64,000 bases of DNA, taken from contig NZ_SODF01000001.1 of the NCBI RefSeq assembly GCF_004365875.1, forward strand, positions 1,116,001 to 1,180,000, read 5' to 3'. Source of the DNA: Kribbella kalugense (GTDB lineage Bacteria; Actinomycetota; Actinomycetes; Propionibacteriales; Kribbellaceae). The position numbers and the translations under genes are program-made. The first letter of the stretch is position 1. Each line of letters begins with the position of its first letter. Shown here piece by piece: positions 46,943-56,142 of this stretch. Under the pieces are notes generated by a model, which ran no database searches, was not told the origin of the DNA, and saw nothing but the letters and a program-made list of their open reading frames with translations.

Positions 46943-46962
46943 GGCAGCCATCGGGCTGCATG
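46943..46962. promoter_or_regulatory. Palindromic operator 2
   Basis: GCAGCC (46944-46949) and GGCTGC (46954-46959) flank ATCG, with CATG continuing on the right. It is a weaker copy of operator 1, with centres 29 bp apart, about three helical turns. This places both dimers on one DNA face. Confidence 0.7.
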
Positions 46963-47001
46963 TCAAGGGAATCGGATTGACGCCCGCGCGAGGATAAGGA
47001 G

Positions 47002-47793
47002 GTGGAGATCACGAGCCTGGGCTACCGCACCGACCTGTTGCTGCTGGAGTTGAGTGGCAGCACGTTCCACGACACCGGCGAGTACGTCGTGATCCGCACG
47101 CCGGCCAACCCCGGCTTCTGGTGGGGCAACTACCTGCTCTACCGGACGCCGTTCGCACCGGACGACACCAAGCTCCGCATGGACGACTTCCACCGCGAGT
47201 TCCCGGCCGCGGATCACATTGCCCTCGGCATCGATTCCGTCGATGGGGAGATCGGGGCCGAGGACGAGCTGGCCGCCGCCGGGTTCACGATCGACCGCGA
47301 CGTCGTGATGACGGCCGACCGGGTCCTGCCACCAGAGCGGCCGAACACGGACTCGACGTACCGCTTCCTGAGTAGTGACGACGACTGGGAGCAGCTGTAC
47401 CACCAGAGCCTTGCCACCGCGTCGATGACGGTCGACGCGGCGTACGAGGAGTTCACCCGGCGCAGGCTGGCGGCACAGCGTGAGCTGGTCGACGTCGGTC
47501 ATGGGAAGTGGTTCGGCGCGTTCGACGAGGATCGGCTGCAGTCGTCGCTCGGGTTGATGTTCGACGGCAAGGGGCTGGCCCGGTTCCAGGACGTGCAGAC
47601 CTCCCCGGAGGACCGCGGCCGCGGTCTGGCCACCACACTCGTCCATTACGCGTCGACGTACGGCCTGACCGAGGGCGGCGCGCGGACGCTGGTGATGGTC
47701 GCGGATCCGGAGTACCTCGCGATCCGGATCTATCGCTCGCTCGGATTCACCGACTCGGAGACCCAGCTCGGGTTCGCGAAGCCGCCTGCGTGA
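47002..47793 (+). CDS. GNAT family acetyltransferase
   Basis: The 263-residue protein has an N-terminal region of about 120 residues (RTPANPGFWWGNYLLYRTPF) and a C-terminal GNAT fold with acetyl-CoA loop QTSPEDRGRGLATTLV and VMVADPEYLAIRIYRSLGF. The substrate is unknown. The GTG start is served by GAGGA about 7 nt upstream; AAGGAGG directly before the GTG is too close. It is divergent from the ArsR-SRPBCC gene, and both operator palindromes lie between them, so it may be co-regulated. Confidence 0.85.
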   Translation: MEITSLGYRTDLLLLELSGSTFHDTGEYVVIRTPANPGFWWGNYLLYRTPFAPDDTKLRMDDFHREFPAADHIALGIDSVDGEIGAEDELAAAGFTIDRDVVMTADRVLPPERPNTDSTYRFLSSDDDWEQLYHQSLATASMTVDAAYEEFTRRRLAAQRELVDVGHGKWFGAFDEDRLQSSLGLMFDGKGLARFQDVQTSPEDRGRGLATTLVHYASTYGLTEGGARTLVMVADPEYLAIRIYRSLGFTDSETQLGFAKPPA

Positions 47794-47799
47794 CAAAGT

Positions 47800-48537
47800 A
47801 TGGGCATGACTGACAGACGTGGGGTCGTGCTCGTCACCGGTGGGAGTCGCGGGATCGGCGCGGCCACTGCGGTCGCGCTGGCCGCCGACGGCTGGGACGT
47901 CGCGGTCAACTACCGGACCCGAGCCGACGAGGCTGCTCGGGTCGTGAAGGCCTGCGGGCGCGCGATCGCCGTACAGGCTGACGTCGTCGAGGCCGATCAG
48001 GTCGAGCGCCTCTTCGACACGGTGACCGCCGAGCTCGGCCCGATCGGTGCCGTGATCAACAATGCCGGCGTCGTCTCGCCGGGCGGCCGGGTCGCGGAGT
48101 ACGACGCCGAGCGGCTCGACCGGGTGTTCCGGATCAACACGATCAGCGCCTTCCTCGTCGCCGGCGCTGCTGTACGTCGGATGTCCACGGCGTACGGCGG
48201 CAATGGCGGGGTCCTCGTCAACGTCTCGTCGCGAGCGGCCGTGCTCGGATCGGCCGGCGAGTACGTCGACTACGCCGCCAGCAAGGCCGCGGTCGACGCG
48301 CTGACCACCGGCCTGGCCAACGAGGTCGCGAAGGAAGGCATCCGCGTCCTCGGCGTGCGCCCCGGCCTGATCGAGACCGACATCCACGAACCGGGCCGCC
48401 TCGACCGCCTGGGTACGACGCCACCGTTGGGCCGGCCTGGTCGGGCGGAGGAGGTCGCGGAGGTGATCGCGTTCCTGGCCTCGGATCGTTCGTCGTACAT
48501 GACCGGTACGACGGTGGACGTGTCGGGCGGACGTTAA
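47800..48537 (+). CDS. SDR family oxidoreductase (FabG-like)
   Basis: The 245-residue Rossmann enzyme has TGGSRGIG, INNAGV, catalytic Ser in NVSSRA and the Y-x-x-x-K motif in DYAASK. It ends with the ASDRSSYMTGTTVDVSGGR typical of 3-oxoacyl reductase-like SDRs. It follows the GNAT gene by 6 nt and precedes the MerR-type gene by 2 nt, so the three are probably one operon. ATG 47800 or 47806 may be used. Confidence 0.9.
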   Translation: MGMTDRRGVVLVTGGSRGIGAATAVALAADGWDVAVNYRTRADEAARVVKACGRAIAVQADVVEADQVERLFDTVTAELGPIGAVINNAGVVSPGGRVAEYDAERLDRVFRINTISAFLVAGAAVRRMSTAYGGNGGVLVNVSSRAAVLGSAGEYVDYAASKAAVDALTTGLANEVAKEGIRVLGVRPGLIETDIHEPGRLDRLGTTPPLGRPGRAEEVAEVIAFLASDRSSYMTGTTVDVSGGR

Positions 48538-48539
48538 CT

Positions 48540-49247
48540 ATGGGACTGCGGCCGGTGGACCTGGCGCGGCGGGCCGGGGTGTCGACCCAGCTCGTCCGCA
48601 ACTACGAGGCGGCCGGGATCCTGCCGCCGGCGCCGCGGTCGGACACCGGTTATCGGCAGTACGGCCCGGAGCACGTGTCGGCCCTGCTGACGTACCGCGC
48701 TCTGGCGCCAGGGTTCGGCGCGGAGACTGCGACGGCGATCATGCGCGCCGTACTCGACGGCGACGAGGCCCTCGCGTACCGGTTGGTGGACGCCGCCCAC
48801 GCGGCGCTGCACGAGCAACGGCTGGCAACCGACGCCGCGAGTGAGGCCCTGGCCGCGCTCGCCGCCGAGTACGTCGACGAGCAGCCGGTCAACGGCCCGT
48901 CGTTACTGGTGGGGGAGTTGGCGCACCGCCTCTGCATCCGCACCTCGGCGCTGCGGGTCTGGGAAGCCGCGGGTTTGCTGGCCCCGACGCGAGAGCCGGG
49001 GACGAAGTACCGCCGGTACGGACCCGAGGAGGTCCGCGATGCGCGGATCATCCACATGCTCCGGCAGGGCCGCTACTACTTCGAACAGATCAAGCCCGTC
49101 CTGGACGGCCTGCGCCGCACAGGCAGCACCGACGCTCTACGCACCGCGATCGCCGAACGCCGTGCCGCCCACGACCGCCAAACCAAGGCAATGCTCCACG
49201 GCGCAGCCCTCCTCTACGAGCTCCTTGAGCACCCGCCAACCATCTGA
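48540..49247 (+). CDS. Tandem MerR-domain transcriptional regulator
   Basis: The 235-residue protein holds two MerR-type winged-helix domains: residues 1-60 (RPVDLARRAGVSTQLVRNYEAAGILPP...TGYRQYGPEHV) and about 121-195 (LLVGELAHRLCIRTSALRVWEAAGLLAP...TKYRRYGPEEV). An alpha-helical linker separates them. A usual MerR protein has one such domain and dimerises. No metal or cluster cysteines are seen. It closes the GNAT-SDR operon. Confidence 0.88.
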   Translation: MGLRPVDLARRAGVSTQLVRNYEAAGILPPAPRSDTGYRQYGPEHVSALLTYRALAPGFGAETATAIMRAVLDGDEALAYRLVDAAHAALHEQRLATDAASEALAALAAEYVDEQPVNGPSLLVGELAHRLCIRTSALRVWEAAGLLAPTREPGTKYRRYGPEEVRDARIIHMLRQGRYYFEQIKPVLDGLRRTGSTDALRTAIAERRAAHDRQTKAMLHGAALLYELLEHPPTI

Positions 49248-49279
49248 TCGCCGCCGAAACGGTTGGTCCGTGCTCAAGG

Positions 49280-50842
49280 TCAGTGGGGGACGGCGAGGAG
49301 GGTCGGGGTTGAGCGGCCGCGGACGGTGACTTCGGCACCGGGCCGCCAATGAGCAGCCTCCTCGGGCGCCGATTCGTCCACGGCGGTCATCGAGGCCATC
49401 AGCCGGCCGGGCGCGGCCTTGGCCAGATCGCTCAGGCGGGCAGCTTCGTTCACCGGGTCGCCGATCACGGTGTACTCATGCCGCCGTACGTCGCCCACCG
49501 TCCCGGCTACCACGATCCCGGCCGTGATCCCGATCCCAGCCGTTGCCTCGGGCAACTCCTCTGCGAGCCGCCGGGCCAACGAGCGGCCGGCGCTCAACGC
49601 ACTCCCGGCCGGATCCGGCAGCTCGGCCGGCGCCCCGAAGATCGCCAACGCCGCATCGCCGGCGAACTTGTTCACAAACCCGCCCTGCCGGTCCACCTCG
49701 TCGACCACGATCGCGAAGAACCGATTGAGCAACTGCACCACCTCGGTCGGCGGCCGATTCGTCGCCAGCTCGGTCGACCCGACCAGATCGACGAACAGCA
49801 CCGCGACGAACCGCTCCTCCCCGCCGAGCGAATCGCTGGTCAACGCCTCCTGTACGACGCCAGGACCGACGTACCGCCCGAACACGTCCCGGATCCGCTC
49901 CCGCTCCCGCAGCCCTTCCGCCATCCGGTTGAACCCGGCCTGCAGCGACCCGAGCTCAGTACCGTCGAACACCGGGATGCTCACGTCGAGCCGGCCCTCG
50001 CCGATCAGGCTCAGCGCGTCCCGCACCGACCGTACCGGCGCCACCACCGACCTCGCCGACAGCAGCGTCAGCAACCAACCGTTGCCGAGAGCCACGATGC
50101 CCACGGCAAGGATCACGACCGACAACCGGGTCGACGTCACATCGTCCTCGATAAGCGCCAGTACGGCGGCCAGCATCAAGCCGGCCACCGGTACGCCGGA
50201 ACCGACCGCCCAGAAGAACACCGTCCGTGCCTTCAACCCGGCCGCGAGCAGTCGTCGAGGCGGCGGCGAGTCGACCAGCGCCCGGGCAGCGACCGGCCGC
50301 AGCGCGAACTCGGTCAGCAAATAGGAAACCGCACAGGTGATGATCGCCCCGTCGATGACTGTGAGCGCGACCCGCAGCGCGTTCTGGGGCTGGAGGATCA
50401 CGGTCATCACAGTGAAGATGACGGCGGCCACCAGCCAGAGGAGCACCTCGATCAGCGTGAGGCGAAATGGCAGCTGCAGGGTGGCGATCTGCTCCCGGCG
50501 AGTGGCGGGACGGCCCAGCTCGATCCAGCGAGTCACCCGGCGGGTCAACCGGGTGCTCCAGACGCAGCCGACCGCCATCGCGACCACGAAGTACAGCGGG
50601 ATGATGATGGCGTCCATGAGCTGGAGCTGGTCGATCAACGACGGCCCGGGCAGCACGAAGACCGCGAGTACGAACACGACCGCCGCACCGATCAGGTTGG
50701 TGCCGATCGAGAACGTGGTCATCAGGATCTGCAGGCGGAACCGCAGCCGCCGCGCGCTCTGATCGGCCGGGCCGAGCAGCCAGGATCCGAACGGCCGCCG
50801 CGTCAGCACCAGATCGGGACTGCCCTGGGTCATCATGCTCAC
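49280..50842 (-). CDS. Membrane class III adenylate cyclase with HAMP domain
   Basis: The 520-residue protein has six membrane helices within about 36-260, a HAMP domain near 261-313 (SARSVVAPVRSVRDALSLIGEGRLDVSIPV), and a class III cyclase domain from about 340. Metal-binding residues are D352 (FVDLVGST) and D396 (KFAGDAALAIFG); D462, N465 and R469 lie in IGDPVNEAAR. This layout matches the mycobacterial Rv1318c-Rv1320c group. It should make cAMP in response to a membrane signal. Confidence 0.93.
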   Translation of the reverse strand: MSMMTQGSPDLVLTRRPFGSWLLGPADQSARRLRFRLQILMTTFSIGTNLIGAAVVFVLAVFVLPGPSLIDQLQLMDAIIIPLYFVVAMAVGCVWSTRLTRRVTRWIELGRPATRREQIATLQLPFRLTLIEVLLWLVAAVIFTVMTVILQPQNALRVALTVIDGAIITCAVSYLLTEFALRPVAARALVDSPPPRRLLAAGLKARTVFFWAVGSGVPVAGLMLAAVLALIEDDVTSTRLSVVILAVGIVALGNGWLLTLLSARSVVAPVRSVRDALSLIGEGRLDVSIPVFDGTELGSLQAGFNRMAEGLRERERIRDVFGRYVGPGVVQEALTSDSLGGEERFVAVLFVDLVGSTELATNRPPTEVVQLLNRFFAIVVDEVDRQGGFVNKFAGDAALAIFGAPAELPDPAGSALSAGRSLARRLAEELPEATAGIGITAGIVVAGTVGDVRRHEYTVIGDPVNEAARLSDLAKAAPGRLMASMTAVDESAPEEAAHWRPGAEVTVRGRSTPTLLAVPH

Positions 50843-50990
50843 AGTCTGCTACCAAGCGCCGCGATTCCCGCAACCGGTGTCAGGACCGAACCGGGGTTTT
50901 GGCACGGTGGTGCGGATGGCCCAGATTGGCCGTCCGATCGGACCGCGACGTGGGTACTGTTCCTCGGACGCCTCACTCGGGGAGCTTCCG

Positions 50991-52757
50991 TTGACGCACG
51001 ATCGCCACTCCTTCGCCGAACCTGACCTGGTTCGGACCACCCATCTCGAGCTCGACCTCGCGCTCGACTTCGACGAGAACGTGCTGGCCGGTAGTGCCAC
51101 GCACACGCTCGCGTGGACGGGTACTGCTGAACGCCTCGTCCTGGACACCCGCGACCTGACCATCTTGGCCGTCGAGGGACAGACCGCCGACGGCTGGGAG
51201 CCGCTGGAATACAGCCTGGCCGTCCCTGACAAGGAGCTCGGTGCCGCGCTCACGATCCGGACGTCGAGTCATCCGCGGGTGAAGGTGAGTTATCGGACCG
51301 CTCCGACCGCGACCGGTCTGCAGTGGCTGGAGCCGGCCATGACGGCCGGTGGCGTGATGCCGTTCATGTTCAGCCAGTCGCAGGCGATCCACGCCCGCAG
51401 CTGGGTGCCGGTGCAGGACACCCCGAGCGTGCGGTTCAGCTACGCCGCTCACGTGACCGCGCCGCCGGAGCTGATGGTGCTGATGAGTGCCGACAACGGT
51501 ACGACGTCGCGCCGGACCGGCTCGTACGACGTCGTGATGCCCGAACCCATCCCGTCGTACCTGCTGGCGATCGCCGCGGGCGACCTGGTGTTCGAGCCGC
51601 TGGGCGAGCGGTCCGGGGTCTGGGCCGAGCCGGCCACGGTGCGGCAGGCCGCGACCGAGTTCTCCGACACCGAAGAGATGATGCGGGTCACCGAGGAGCT
51701 CTTCGGCCCGTACCGCTGGGGCAGGTACGACCTGCTCGTGCTGCCGCCCTCCTTCCCGTACGGCGGGATGGAGAACCCGCGGATGACGTTCGCGACGCCG
51801 ACCGTGGTGATTGGCGACAAGTCGCTGGTCAGCGTGATCGCGCACGAGCTCGCGCACAGCTGGTCGGGCAACCTGGTCACGCAGGACAGCTGGGACGACA
51901 TCTGGCTCAACGAGGGCTTCACGTCGTACGTCGAGAACCGGATCGTCGAGGCGGTCTACGGGACCGAGTTCGCGCTGATGGAGACCGCGATCAAGCAGCA
52001 CGCGACCGTGGTGAAGCTGGACCCGCTGACGCCGGCGGAGCTGGCGGTCGAGCTGCCGGGGCTGCATCACCGCTCGGAGTACCACGGTAAGACGTCGACC
52101 GGCCCGCTGAAGGGGTCGTGGTTCCTGTCCTGGCTGGAGGAGCGGTTCACCCGGGAGGTGTTCGATCCGTTCCTGCGCGGGTACTTCGACCGGTTCGCGT
52201 TCCGCAGCATCAACACCGACGACTTCGTCGGGCACCTGCGCGAGCATCTGCTCGAGCCGCACCCGGACGTGGTGACCGAGGACGAGCTGTCCGCCTGGCT
52301 ATACGAGCCGGGCATCCCGGCGTTCGCGGAGCGGGCGGTGTCGGCGCGGTTCCAGGTCGTGGACGAGGCGCGTACCAACTGGCTGACGACCGGTGAGCTG
52401 CCGCACGGCGCCGAGCGGTGGACGACGCAGGAGTGGCTGCGGTTCCTCGACGCGGCTCCCGACGTACTGAGCCCGCTGTTGCTGCAGCAGCTCGATCGTG
52501 CCTTCGGTTTGACCGGGACCGCGAACGGCGAGATCGCCCGACGGTGGTACCAGATCGTTGCCGCGAGCAGCTATGAGGCGTCGTACGCCGAGATGGCCGA
52601 GTTCCTCACGAAGGTCGGCCGGATGAAGCTCGTCCTGCCGGTCTACCAGGCACTGGCCGGGACGGATCGGGCCTTTGCTGCCGAGGTGTTCGCCAAGGCT
52701 CGACCGGGCTACCACCCGATCACGACGGCGGCGGTGCAGAAGATCCTCGGCCAGTAA
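50991..52757 (+). CDS. M1 family aminopeptidase
   Basis: The 588-residue zinc aminopeptidase resembles the leukotriene A4 hydrolase/ColAP subgroup. It has the exopeptidase motif GGMEN (258-262) and zinc ligands H285, H289 and E308 in HELAHS...NEGFTSYVE. A C-terminal helical domain follows. I chose TTG 50991 because GGGGAG lies upstream and family proteins begin THD-HSFAEPD; the longer frame adds arginine-rich, unrelated residues. The stop TAA directly abuts the convergent gene's stop. Confidence 0.93.
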   Translation: MTHDRHSFAEPDLVRTTHLELDLALDFDENVLAGSATHTLAWTGTAERLVLDTRDLTILAVEGQTADGWEPLEYSLAVPDKELGAALTIRTSSHPRVKVSYRTAPTATGLQWLEPAMTAGGVMPFMFSQSQAIHARSWVPVQDTPSVRFSYAAHVTAPPELMVLMSADNGTTSRRTGSYDVVMPEPIPSYLLAIAAGDLVFEPLGERSGVWAEPATVRQAATEFSDTEEMMRVTEELFGPYRWGRYDLLVLPPSFPYGGMENPRMTFATPTVVIGDKSLVSVIAHELAHSWSGNLVTQDSWDDIWLNEGFTSYVENRIVEAVYGTEFALMETAIKQHATVVKLDPLTPAELAVELPGLHHRSEYHGKTSTGPLKGSWFLSWLEERFTREVFDPFLRGYFDRFAFRSINTDDFVGHLREHLLEPHPDVVTEDELSAWLYEPGIPAFAERAVSARFQVVDEARTNWLTTGELPHGAERWTTQEWLRFLDAAPDVLSPLLLQQLDRAFGLTGTANGEIARRWYQIVAASSYEASYAEMAEFLTKVGRMKLVLPVYQALAGTDRAFAAEVFAKARPGYHPITTAAVQKILGQ

Positions 52758-53648
52758 CTACAGGTCGAGCTTGCGCCGGTGCACGCGGTACCCCGGCTGG
52801 TAGCCGAGGTGGTCGTTGGTCCGGCGCATCGCCACGTTGGTGTCGACCGTGTCGGTGAGCAGGCCGTCGAGATCAGGGAACAGCTGCCGGATCTCGCGGA
52901 TCTGCGCGGCCTTCATCCAGAGTGCGAGTCCGCGGCCGCGGTGCGCGGGCAGGACGGCGGTCCCGTAGTTCTGCCCGTCACCCTTCCCATCACCCGGTAC
53001 GACGACCTCGGTGAAGCCGGCGATGAGCCCAGCCTGGTCGACGGCAGCAACGACGTTGAGATGGTCGCCGCGTTTCGCGATCACCTCGGCGGCGTTCCGG
53101 GTCCGCTTCACGTCCCAGACATCCGCGCCGGCCGAGATGCTGCCCGACGGTGCGTCGTTCATCCCGGTGCGCGCGTCGGTGAACGTCTGCAGCAGCCCAT
53201 CCGGTACGACGCCCTGCCAGGAGACCAGCCGGTACTCCGGAACGTCCGCCACCACTGGGATGTCCGCGGACAGCTCGAGCCGCGCGTAGATCAGCGTCAG
53301 CCCGATGGCGAAGCCGTGGTGCTCGAGGAATTGGTCGCCGCCCGAGTCGACGTTGACGTCGGTGAGCAGTGTCTGGACCTTGTGGTCGCGTGCGCCGGTG
53401 ACGACGGCGCCGAGCAACTCGGACCCGATGCCACGACGGCGTTCGGCCGGGTGCACGGTGAGCTCCAGCTCGGCCAGGTGCGAATGGTTCTCCCGGCTGT
53501 CGAGCCGGAGGAACGCGGATCCGACCGGAGTGCCGTCGGTCTCCGCGGCGAGCCACGCGATCCGGCGGCTGGACGGACGGTAGTCGGGATCGGTCAGGGG
53601 AATCAGTCTGATGCTCAAGCCGTCAACATAACCCGCTCGCAGGATCAC
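52758..53648 (-). CDS. GNAT family acetyltransferase (double-domain, mycothiol synthase-like)
   Basis: The 296-residue protein has two GNAT folds: the first with HPAERRRGIGSELLGAVV, the second with LPAHRGRGLALWMKAAQI and VDTNVAMRRTNDHLGYQPGY. The arrangement recalls mycothiol synthase MshD, but the sequence is closer to generic double-GNAT proteins, so I leave the substrate open. The start may be GTG 53648 or a TTG about 30 nt inside; no strong ribosome-binding site decides it. Confidence 0.85.
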   Translation of the reverse strand: MILRAGYVDGLSIRLIPLTDPDYRPSSRRIAWLAAETDGTPVGSAFLRLDSRENHSHLAELELTVHPAERRRGIGSELLGAVVTGARDHKVQTLLTDVNVDSGGDQFLEHHGFAIGLTLIYARLELSADIPVVADVPEYRLVSWQGVVPDGLLQTFTDARTGMNDAPSGSISAGADVWDVKRTRNAAEVIAKRGDHLNVVAAVDQAGLIAGFTEVVVPGDGKGDGQNYGTAVLPAHRGRGLALWMKAAQIREIRQLFPDLDGLLTDTVDTNVAMRRTNDHLGYQPGYRVHRRKLDL

Positions 53649-53710
53649 GTGCCGCCGGTCTGCCGATCGGCTACCGTGGCGCGCAGGCCAAGCGGGGAGA
53701 GGAGCCAGGG

Positions 53711-54403
53711 GTGGAGCAACTGGACGGTGAGGACAGGCCGATCATGGGCATACGCACCATCGGTGCGGATCATGTCGCTCTGCGCGAGCAGGTACTCACG
53801 GAACTGCGCCGGCGGATCGTGGACGGCGAGTACAGCCAGGGTGAGCGGCTGACCGAAACCCGGCTCGCGGACGACTTCGGAGTGTCGCGGAACCCGGTCC
53901 GCGAGGCACTCCGCGTGGTCGAGGCCGAAGGCTTCGTGCAGATCCTGCCGCGACGTGGCGCCGTCGTTGCGACCCTCGACGACACCGCGGTCCGTGACCT
54001 GTTCGCCGTACGGCAACAGCTTGAGACGCTGGCCGCCGGCCTGGCCGCTGAGCGAGCCACCTCTGAGGGGATCGCTGCGTTGCGTCGCCTGATCGAGGAG
54101 GCCAATGAGGCAACCGAGGCCGAGGATTTCGATCGGGTCGCCGAGCTGAACAGCGAGTTCCACCGGGCCGTGATCGAGGTCAGCGAGAACCGTTGGCTGC
54201 ACTCGATCTCGGCCGCGATGTATCACCACGTCCACTGGGTGTTCCGGGGCGGCGCCGCGCAGCGCGCACCGCACTCGTCGGTCGAGCACGTGCGACTGGT
54301 CGACGCGATCGAGGCAGGTGACGCGGCGGCCGCGAGTACGGCCGCCGCCCTGCATGTGGAGGCCGCTATGAAGGCGGCCTTCGGTCAGCGGCCGACCGCG
54401 TAA
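53711..54403 (+). CDS. GntR-family (FCD domain) transcriptional regulator
   Basis: The 230-residue protein has a GntR winged helix (EQVLTELRRRIVDGEYSQGERLTETRLADDFGVSRNPVREALRVVEAEGFV) and an FCD ligand domain (VRDLFAVRQQLETLAAGLA, NSEFHRAVIEVSENRWLHSI, HSSVEHVRLVDAIEAGDA) with metal-binding histidines. The GTG start follows GGAG. It is convergent with, and probably controls, the importer-GGT operon, whose far end carries an FCD-type operator. Its 3' end overlaps the GGT gene by 19 nt. Confidence 0.92.
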   Translation: MEQLDGEDRPIMGIRTIGADHVALREQVLTELRRRIVDGEYSQGERLTETRLADDFGVSRNPVREALRVVEAEGFVQILPRRGAVVATLDDTAVRDLFAVRQQLETLAAGLAAERATSEGIAALRRLIEEANEATEAEDFDRVAELNSEFHRAVIEVSENRWLHSISAAMYHHVHWVFRGGAAQRAPHSSVEHVRLVDAIEAGDAAAASTAAALHVEAAMKAAFGQRPTA

Positions 54404-56142
54404 CCCTGCATGCCGCGCGGGTTGGCCGCCGCGGCGAGAACCCCGTCGGCCTCCTTGCGTACGGCGCAAAGCCGGCCGAGGCTCCACGGATCCGAGTCGG
54501 TGACGACGTGCCCGCGTCGTACCAGCTCGTCGCGGATGTCCTTGCCGACCCGGGTCTCCATCACCAGACCACCTGGCTGAGTGGCGCGCGGATAGAACGA
54601 CGACGGGAAGCTGGTCGTGTGCCAGGCCGGCGCGTCGATCGCCTCCTGCAGGTCCACACCCGCGCCGAGATGGCGGAGGAGGAACAGCAGTTGCCACTGG
54701 TCCTGCTGGTCGCCACCGGGTGACCCGCAGGCCATGACCGGCTCGCCGTCGCGCAGGACGAGCGTCGGCGTGAGCGTCGTACGCGGCCGCTTGCCCGGGG
54801 CGAGCGAGGCCGGCAGGCCCTCCTCGAGCCAGAACATCTGCGCCCGGCTACCGAGGCAGAAGCCCAGCTCGGGGATCGTCGGCGAGGACTGCAGCCAGCC
54901 GCCGCTCGGCGTCGCCGAGATCATGTTGCCCCACTTGTCGACGACGTCGACGTGACAAGTGTCGCCGCGCGTGACGCCGCCGGAGGACACGGTCGGCTCA
55001 CCCGTGGTCGCGTCGCCGGTTTCGTTGCCTGCGGCAAATGATGGGAGCACCGGCTTGCGGTCGTCCGGGCTTCCGGGGCGAAGGTCGAGCGATGCGTCCG
55101 GACCGACCAGCTTCGCCCGCTCGGCGGCGTACGCGGGGGAGAGGAGCGTGTCCAGCGGTACGTCGGCGCCGTCGCCGTACCAGGCCTCGCGGTCCGCGTA
55201 CGACAGCTTCATCACCTCGACCGTCGCGTGCACGCCCTCGGCAGTGTCCAGGTCGACGTCACCGAGCGCCGCGAGTACGGCGAGGGACTGTAGCAGGGCA
55301 GGACCCTGACCCCACGGACCGGTCTTGGCGACGGTGTAGCCGTTCCAGTCGTACGTCGCTGCGTCCTCCCAACTCGCTTGGAAGGCGGCCATGTCGTCGC
55401 CTGTGATCAGGCCGGCGTGGTCCTCGCCGCTGGAGTCGCGGTGCGGCAACCGCGAGAACTTGTCGATCGACTCCGCGACGAAACCTTCCCGCCAGGTCTT
55501 CCGAGCCTGCTCGATCTGCGCCTGCCGATCCGTTCCGGCAGCCTCTGCTTCGGTCACGAGCTTCTCGAGCGTTGCGGCGTACGCCTGGTTGCTGAAGCGG
55601 CCGCTCACCGGGCGTCCGTCCTTCAGCCAGAGCGCGGCCGACGTCTGCCAGTGGTTCTCGAACAGGTGCTGCACGGTGCCGATGGTGTCGGCGACCCGCG
55701 GCACCAGCGGGTGACCATTGCGGGCGTATTCGATGGCTGTCTCGAGTACGACGCGCAGCGGCAGGGTGCCGTGGTCGCGGAGCAGGAGCAGCCAGGCGTC
55801 GACCGCGCCGGGGACTGTCGCGGCGAGCGGGCCGGAGCCAGGCACGAGGGTCAAGCCGAGGGAGCGGAAGTGCTCGATGGTCGCACCGGCCGGAGCGACG
55901 CCCTGGCCGGACAGCACACGCGGTGCGGGGTCGTCGGCGGTCGCGATGATCACCGGAACCTCACCGCCGGGTCCGTTGAGGTGCGGCTCGACCACGTGCA
56001 GTACGAACCCTGCCGCGGCGCCCGCGTCGAACGCGTTCCCACCGAGCTCGAGGATGCGCATCGCCGACTGCGAGGCCAGCCAATGCGTGGACGAAACCAT
56101 CCCGAACGTACCGCGCAGCGTGGGCCGGGTGGTGAACGTCAT
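54385..56142 (-). CDS. Gamma-glutamyltransferase family protein
   Basis: The 585-residue N-terminal-nucleophile hydrolase family protein has the likely catalytic Thr395 (RGDTCHVDVVDKWGNM), at which GGT precursors cut themselves into two chains. Other family blocks include ELGGNAFDAGAAAGF, NGPGG, PGAVDAW and TLTPTLVLRDGEPVMACGSPGGDQQ. No signal peptide is seen, so it should act in the cytoplasm on imported gamma-glutamyl peptides or a related amide. AAGGAGCT precedes the ATG. It overlaps the upstream ATPase gene by 4 nt (ATGA) and is last in the operon. Confidence 0.92.
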   Translation of the reverse strand: MTFTTRPTLRGTFGMVSSTHWLASQSAMRILELGGNAFDAGAAAGFVLHVVEPHLNGPGGEVPVIIATADDPAPRVLSGQGVAPAGATIEHFRSLGLTLVPGSGPLAATVPGAVDAWLLLLRDHGTLPLRVVLETAIEYARNGHPLVPRVADTIGTVQHLFENHWQTSAALWLKDGRPVSGRFSNQAYAATLEKLVTEAEAAGTDRQAQIEQARKTWREGFVAESIDKFSRLPHRDSSGEDHAGLITGDDMAAFQASWEDAATYDWNGYTVAKTGPWGQGPALLQSLAVLAALGDVDLDTAEGVHATVEVMKLSYADREAWYGDGADVPLDTLLSPAYAAERAKLVGPDASLDLRPGSPDDRKPVLPSFAAGNETGDATTGEPTVSSGGVTRGDTCHVDVVDKWGNMISATPSGGWLQSSPTIPELGFCLGSRAQMFWLEEGLPASLAPGKRPRTTLTPTLVLRDGEPVMACGSPGGDQQDQWQLLFLLRHLGAGVDLQEAIDAPAWHTTSFPSSFYPRATQPGGLVMETRVGKDIRDELVRRGHVVTDSDPWSLGRLCAVRKEADGVLAAAANPRGMQGYAVGR

